Of a stretch of 24,085 nucleotides of DNA, positions 20,356 through 24,085 are shown in pieces. How positions within the stretch are numbered: position 1 is the first letter of the stretch; each line of letters begins with the position of its first letter. Source of the stretch: a virus; IMG/VR virus record IMGVR_UViG_3300000549_000017, positions 1 through 24,085 of that record. One strand, given 5' to 3'. Below the pieces are notes generated by a model. It made no database searches. It saw only the letters and a list, made by a program, of their open reading frames with translations, and had not been told where the DNA came from. A program made the translations under genes and the position numbers.

Positions 20356-21783
20356 ATGAAAATAAGTAACCTTTTCCAACTTAACAAATCACAAGCCGAA
20401 CTTGACTTCGTTGATATTGATACAGACAGAGATATTGCTTTGTTTGTTGACCCTTTCTTTCTTGGGCTAAGAAAAGATAACTGGTCAATTGAAGCTACTC
20501 GAACAATTAAGAGTTTTTTTCAAACGCTTATTGATTTAATAAGAAATGAGCAGAATGATGAAGCAAGGCTTTTGTTTCGTCATCTAAGAGAACCTAATTC
20601 AACCTGTTTCGGTTTATCAAGGGATATACCTAGAGGAAGAGGGGTTGGAAGAGAAGATGCAGATAGAATTTTCGATAGTATTATTCAAAGTCGTGCTATA
20701 CAAACGGGCTTGATTCAAGACCTTGAAGATAAGCATCTTTTTGTTGACAATTTTGGAAAAGACAAACTCTCCGACATGACCACTAATATTATCAGGAAAC
20801 ACCTTATAGACTACACAATAGCCCAATGCAGACTTCACCAAATACCGATTACTCCAGATGTTCCGTCGGATTTTTATTGGAATCGAAGAACAAGACAGTG
20901 GGAAGCTGAACCAACTTCAATTCTTTTGATAGGAGCAAAGAAAATTCTTCTTGTACCTAAAGGCATTGTTTCTTTTAACGCCGACTATACTCCTCAACAG
21001 TATTACCAGCACTTCGTTTTGAATTTTTTGCAGAATGAGCACTTACAGATGAATTCGGCACTTGTGCAACGAAGGAAGGATGGAACAAGATTTGTAACTA
21101 AAAAAGATATTGAAGAAGAAAATCCTTATTCAAAGGAATTTTTAAGAGAGTTTACACAGCGAAATCCTCACGTCTTAGAAGAGTTTAAGAGAATCACAAA
21201 AACCCAATCGCTTTCAGATTTTGAAATATCTGATGTAGATATTCATGCTGTTGCCAATCGTTTAGTTGAAAGTCTAAATAACATACCTTTAGGAAACAAC
21301 GGTGCTACAAGGTACCATCGTTTAATTGTAGGGATTCTTGAGCTACTTTTCTACCCTCACTTAATTTATCCAGAGCTTGAAAGAGAAATTCACGAAGGTA
21401 GAAAAAGAATTGATGTTACATTCGACAATGCTGCAAAGTTGGGAATATTTAGCAGACTGTCGGAAAATATGCAGCTTCCAAGCCAGTATATTTTTGTTGA
21501 ATGCAAGAATTACAGTGATGACCCAGTTAATCCTGAAATAGACCAACTAGCTGGGAGATTTTCAGTCAACCGAGGTAAAGTAGGCTTTTTACTCTGTAGG
21601 CAAATAGACGATATGGATTTATTTATTAATCGTTGTCGTGATACTTACAGGGATGATAGAGGCTTAATAATTCCTCTAACTGACAACGATATTGTTCAGT
21701 TATTGCAAAATATTGATAACCGAAATAATGCCTTTTTAGATACATTTTTATCCGAAAGAATAAGAACAATAGCAATTAATTGA
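20356..21783 (+). CDS. PD-(D/E)XK-like nuclease, probable defence effector
   Basis: A 475-residue protein whose C-terminal 150 residues fit a restriction-endonuclease fold: a conserved acidic residue near E329 (ILELLFYP), then D353 in GRKRIDVTFDN, then E382-K384 in YIFVECKNYSDD, and Q397 in EIDQLAG. That order and spacing match PD-(D/E)XK active sites. The N-terminal 300 residues (LDFVDIDTDRDIALFVDPFF, REPNSTCFGLSRDIPRG) have no motif I know and may sense the target. The gene is AT-rich, starts without a clear ribosome binding site, and is followed by a relic of a neighbouring gene's 3' end. A DNA-cutting role against invading phage is inferred. Confidence 0.75.
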   Translation: MKISNLFQLNKSQAELDFVDIDTDRDIALFVDPFFLGLRKDNWSIEATRTIKSFFQTLIDLIRNEQNDEARLLFRHLREPNSTCFGLSRDIPRGRGVGREDADRIFDSIIQSRAIQTGLIQDLEDKHLFVDNFGKDKLSDMTTNIIRKHLIDYTIAQCRLHQIPITPDVPSDFYWNRRTRQWEAEPTSILLIGAKKILLVPKGIVSFNADYTPQQYYQHFVLNFLQNEHLQMNSALVQRRKDGTRFVTKKDIEEENPYSKEFLREFTQRNPHVLEEFKRITKTQSLSDFEISDVDIHAVANRLVESLNNIPLGNNGATRYHRLIVGILELLFYPHLIYPELEREIHEGRKRIDVTFDNAAKLGIFSRLSENMQLPSQYIFVECKNYSDDPVNPEIDQLAGRFSVNRGKVGFLLCRQIDDMDLFINRCRDTYRDDRGLIIPLTDNDIVQLLQNIDNRNNAFLDTFLSERIRTIAIN

Positions 21784-21820
21784 AAAACTTCATAAGTTAG
21801 CTCAAGGCATTAATGAATAA
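21782..21820 (+). pseudogene. Relic of the 3' end of a 19682-type gene
   Basis: These 13 codons read EKLHKLAQGINE then TAA and match the 3' end of the gene at 19682-20155 (EKLHKLAEGID then TAA) at DNA level except for a few bases. It starts at the nuclease stop but in another reading frame, so it is not translated with it. It marks a recombination scar. The relic has no start of its own. Confidence 0.6.
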
Positions 21821-21847
21821 GATTTGGAGTTTGAAGGAGAAATAGTT

Positions 21848-22051
21848 ATGGCAGATGAAACTTTGAGTAGACATAGAGTTGCATTCGATTTAGCTAAAGA
21901 AGTGCAGCATGATGAAAAACCTAGAAATACAGGTAGGTCAGTAAATCCAGAAGAGGCAAGAGAATATTGGTTTAAGTTGTATTATCAAAGTCTCAAAATA
22001 GTTAATGGTGAGAGTCCGGTCAGAGTTTTACCAAAGCCTTCGGAAGAGTAG
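21848..22051 (+). CDS. Small unknown protein (67 aa)
   Basis: A 67-residue protein from the ATG at 21848, which has AAGGAG upstream. A TTG 24 bases earlier also opens the frame. It starts MADETLSRHRVAFDLAKEVQ and is basic and helical, with EEAREYWFKLYYQSLKIVNG. Small proteins with an RHRVAFDLAKE-like start are common beside bacterial toxin or defence genes in my memory, but I would not assign a function. It follows the nuclease gene by 64 bases and carries the same AT-rich codon use, so it may be a small partner of that gene. Confidence 0.6.
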   Translation: MADETLSRHRVAFDLAKEVQHDEKPRNTGRSVNPEEAREYWFKLYYQSLKIVNGESPVRVLPKPSEE

Positions 22052-22148
22052 GGTACAGGACATCTATAAAAACGATTGCGAGATTCTTGAAGTCGTGACT
22101 TTTATTATTCATCCGACGGGATAAATATAAGATTAACTTAATAGGTAT

Positions 22149-22535
22149 ATGAACACCGAAACAAATCCATTGATGAGCCAGTGGATAATTCCCATTCTCG
22201 GCAATATTATAGCTGCAATCATCATATATTTTGCCGTACAAGCTGGAAATTTCGGAAAAAAGATATTAAGTAAAGACAATATTAAATCTAAGCTAAAGGC
22301 TAAATTAAATAGTAGTAATAAAAGTGCAGTCATTAAATATTTGTTATTTACTTTTATCGGGATATTTCCAGTCGGTTATAACATTTGGTGGTTTTATCAA
22401 TATGTTTTTGACACGTCTCCAGTTACACGAATAGAAGTTATATATATATTTATTGTTCTCCTATTAACTATTTACTGGATTTGGAATATCTTCTCAAAAT
22501 TCAAAAAATACTCCTTATCCGATTTCTCAGACTGA
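22149..22535 (+). CDS. Membrane protein of unknown function (128 aa)
   Basis: A 128-residue protein with about three hydrophobic helices: WIIPILGNIIAAIIIYFAV near residues 12-30, IKYLLFTFIGIFPVGYNIWW near 62-81, and IEVIYIFIVLLLTIYWIWNI near 95-114. A Lys/Asn-rich basic loop sits between the first two. It is read with the right-arm genes on the plus strand. The AGG just before ATG is a weak ribosome binding site. I recognise no family. It could be a membrane partner in an exclusion system, but there is no direct evidence. Confidence 0.55.
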   Translation: MNTETNPLMSQWIIPILGNIIAAIIIYFAVQAGNFGKKILSKDNIKSKLKAKLNSSNKSAVIKYLLFTFIGIFPVGYNIWWFYQYVFDTSPVTRIEVIYIFIVLLLTIYWIWNIFSKFKKYSLSDFSD

Positions 22536-22613
22536 TTATTTTGGTAACTGGTATAAAAATAAAATTGCAAGACTTTTGAAAGAATCAGATAAAAATTGAT
22601 TAAGGAGACCTTA

Positions 22614-23567
22614 ATGCCAAAAAAGATTTCTCTCGCCGCGTATTTCTTCCAGCTTCGGAATGTTAAAAGTCATACAAATTTAGATTTAAGAACTTTCAAC
22701 ATTAACAATAAAAATATTTTCACTTTGTTTTCAGAATATATTACTGCTAGAAACACAAATTCATCTGATGACAAAATCGACCAAAAAATACTCCGTGTTA
22801 AGCATTTCGACAATACCACAGTTCCAAATGCAATATCAGGCTCAATTGAAACAGGTGAATACGGCTATACCGCAGATTTTTTTGATGTCGAAGCACAAGT
22901 GGTATCTGAATTTAAAAGAAAATTAACTGATGCCGAAATGATACCTTTTTATTTTCTTGTTTCCTTACCAAAAGATAAGCCTTCTGGAATTATTATTCTC
23001 CAAAAATTTCAAAGTTTTGGTATAAAAACCGTTTTGTATAATGACTTGCAGGAATTTTTCCGAAAACTTAATGATGATTTAAGAGTTTCATTAAATCCGG
23101 CATTTTACGAATCTGTAATTGACGATTATCGCAAGAGTGAAATTAAGTCAATCAGAATCATTAAATATGTTATGCCTAAGGATATAGGAGATGTTTATAA
23201 TGCTAAAAACTTAAGTCCAACAGAGTCTTATTTAGAACTTGCTATTAGGGCAAAAAAGAAAAAGTCAATTAGCTTATATAAAGATGATGTTTTGGCGTAT
23301 TTACGGCAATATATAACTGAAAAACCGATTCCTCTTAATCGTTTAATTGAAATTCCGCAAATGCCTGATTATGATACAATTAAAATTGACCTAGAAATTA
23401 ATGGAAACACAAAAGTTTTGAACTTGGCAAATCCTTTTGCTACAGCTCCGCTTTACAACATTACCGATGATGTGAAAACCGAAAACGGACATCCTTTGTA
23501 TACAAGCATTAATCCAATTGCACAAGAATATCTGGAGAAAATCGAATCTGATAGGTCAATAGGGTAG
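22614..23567 (+). CDS. Putative exclusion/defence sensor protein (317 aa), first gene of a membrane-partner pair
   Basis: The ATG at 22614 has AAGGAG 6 bases upstream and is preferred to an earlier TTG at 22596. The 317-residue soluble protein begins MPKKISLAAYFFQLRNVKSH. Conserved-looking blocks are GYTADFFDVEAQVVSEFKRK, FYFLVSLPKDKPSGIIILQK and FQSFGIKTVLYNDLQEFFRK. No nuclease or NTPase motif is seen. It is followed after 2 bases by a four-helix membrane gene. A soluble component plus a small membrane protein at the prophage end, after the repressors, matches the layout of RexA-RexB and of Kiwa-type systems. That is architecture only; I see no sequence proof. Confidence 0.6.
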   Translation: MPKKISLAAYFFQLRNVKSHTNLDLRTFNINNKNIFTLFSEYITARNTNSSDDKIDQKILRVKHFDNTTVPNAISGSIETGEYGYTADFFDVEAQVVSEFKRKLTDAEMIPFYFLVSLPKDKPSGIIILQKFQSFGIKTVLYNDLQEFFRKLNDDLRVSLNPAFYESVIDDYRKSEIKSIRIIKYVMPKDIGDVYNAKNLSPTESYLELAIRAKKKKSISLYKDDVLAYLRQYITEKPIPLNRLIEIPQMPDYDTIKIDLEINGNTKVLNLANPFATAPLYNITDDVKTENGHPLYTSINPIAQEYLEKIESDRSIG

Positions 23568-23569
23568 TT

Positions 23570-24085
23570 ATGAGCAAAATTAATCCTATTTTAATAATTA
23601 AAGACCATTTAATTACGCTTGTTGACTATCAAAAGAATCAGACAGAAAACAAGCCTCAATATAGTATCTGGGATTTCTTTGTTTTTTATGGTATTCCGTT
23701 AATCGTAGCAATAGTTTGCATTAGATATTTTAAAGAAATTAGTTCTTCACTGACTAATATTTTAATAACAACTTTTTCGATTTTTGTAGGATTGCTTCTA
23801 AATTTGCTAGTTATTATTTATGATTTAGTAAAAAAAAGCATCGAAAAGAACAATGAGTTGAAAAGAAGATTTCTACGCGAAATTTTTTCAAATGTTTCTT
23901 ACTCAATATTAATTTCACTACTATTAGTATGTTGTTTACTGATTTCCTTAATTGATATTGATTATCTCCAGCTTACCTTATCTTTTGTTTCATATTTCTT
24001 AATAGGTAATTTTTTTCTGACAATATTAATGATTTTGAAAAGAATACACATTCTTTTATCAAAAGAATTTGATATTGAACCTTAG
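23570..24085 (+). CDS. Four-helix membrane protein (171 aa), partner of the 22614 gene
   Basis: A complete 171-residue protein ending in TAG at the last base of the window. Four hydrophobic helices are visible: FFVFYGIPLIVAIVCIRYF near residues 36-54, ILITTFSIFVGLLLNLLVII near 64-83, ILISLLLVCCLLISLIDI near 112-129, and LSFVSYFLIGNFFLTILMIL near 137-156. A charged loop with KKSIEKNNELKRRFLREIF lies between the second and third. The size and four helices fit the RexB model of an ion channel that depolarises the cell, but I cannot show homology. Tight spacing (TAGTTATG) with the 317-residue gene makes them a functional unit. Confidence 0.65.
   Translation: MSKINPILIIKDHLITLVDYQKNQTENKPQYSIWDFFVFYGIPLIVAIVCIRYFKEISSSLTNILITTFSIFVGLLLNLLVIIYDLVKKSIEKNNELKRRFLREIFSNVSYSILISLLLVCCLLISLIDIDYLQLTLSFVSYFLIGNFFLTILMILKRIHILLSKEFDIEP

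Noticed and set aside
20356-21783. Type II restriction-modification system
   Set aside because: A nuclease-like domain is present but no methyltransferase motif is visible anywhere near it.
1-24085. Integrase, attachment site, tRNA or rRNA genes
   Set aside because: I found no integrase motif, no paired attachment-like repeats and no tRNA- or rRNA-like sequence, so I cannot confirm integration from this window.

Overview
The window looks like part of a tailed double-stranded DNA phage genome, probably a prophage. Packaging, portal, scaffold and capsid genes are read leftwards (minus strand). To their right lie a replication and early block, a two-repressor switch, and an AT-rich accessory arm read rightwards. 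Many genes have AAGGAG-type ribosome binding sites and two promoters match the sigma-70 consensus closely. The host is therefore a bacterium with conventional initiation signals, but I cannot name it. No integrase, tail or lysis gene is visible, and the first gene runs off the left edge.

Layout from left to right. Positions 1-3258 hold small head genes, the major capsid protein, a decoration-like protein and a scaffold-like protein. Positions 3259-3706 hold a promoter with a hairpin leader and a 21-nt tandem repeat. Positions 3707-4772 hold two unknown genes with their own promoter, placed like a moron between scaffold and portal. Positions 5123-9333 hold portal, terminase large and small subunits, and a membrane PAS protein, behind a second copy of the same hairpin leader. 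Positions 9661-11180 hold a membrane protein and a sugar-nucleotide epimerase on the plus strand. Positions 11202-18573 hold the early block on the minus strand: SWIM zinc-finger protein, a repeat-containing unknown, a winged-helix/zinc protein, a coiled-coil/HTH gene interrupted by an HNH-AP2 endonuclease, a RecA-like helicase, an 11-copy iteron-like array, a Toprim primase-like protein and a zinc ribbon. Positions 18574-19557 hold two XRE regulators with duplicated promoters and operators. Positions 19682-24085 hold unknown genes, a PD-(D/E)XK nuclease and a two-gene set with a four-helix membrane partner, probably an exclusion or defence arm.

The genes fit one lifecycle. The XRE pair controls the early operon, whose promoter carries an operator in its spacer. 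The early operon supplies helicase and primase functions around a likely origin. The late genes are read from two copies of one promoter-leader. The moron pair, the epimerase and the right arm look like lysogeny-expressed cargo. The observations most worth following are the endonuclease cassette that appears to carry a replacement 5' half for the gene it split, the inverted 11-mer array, the duplicated late leader whose hairpin keeps pairing through G-U wobbles, and the RexAB-like pair at the right end.
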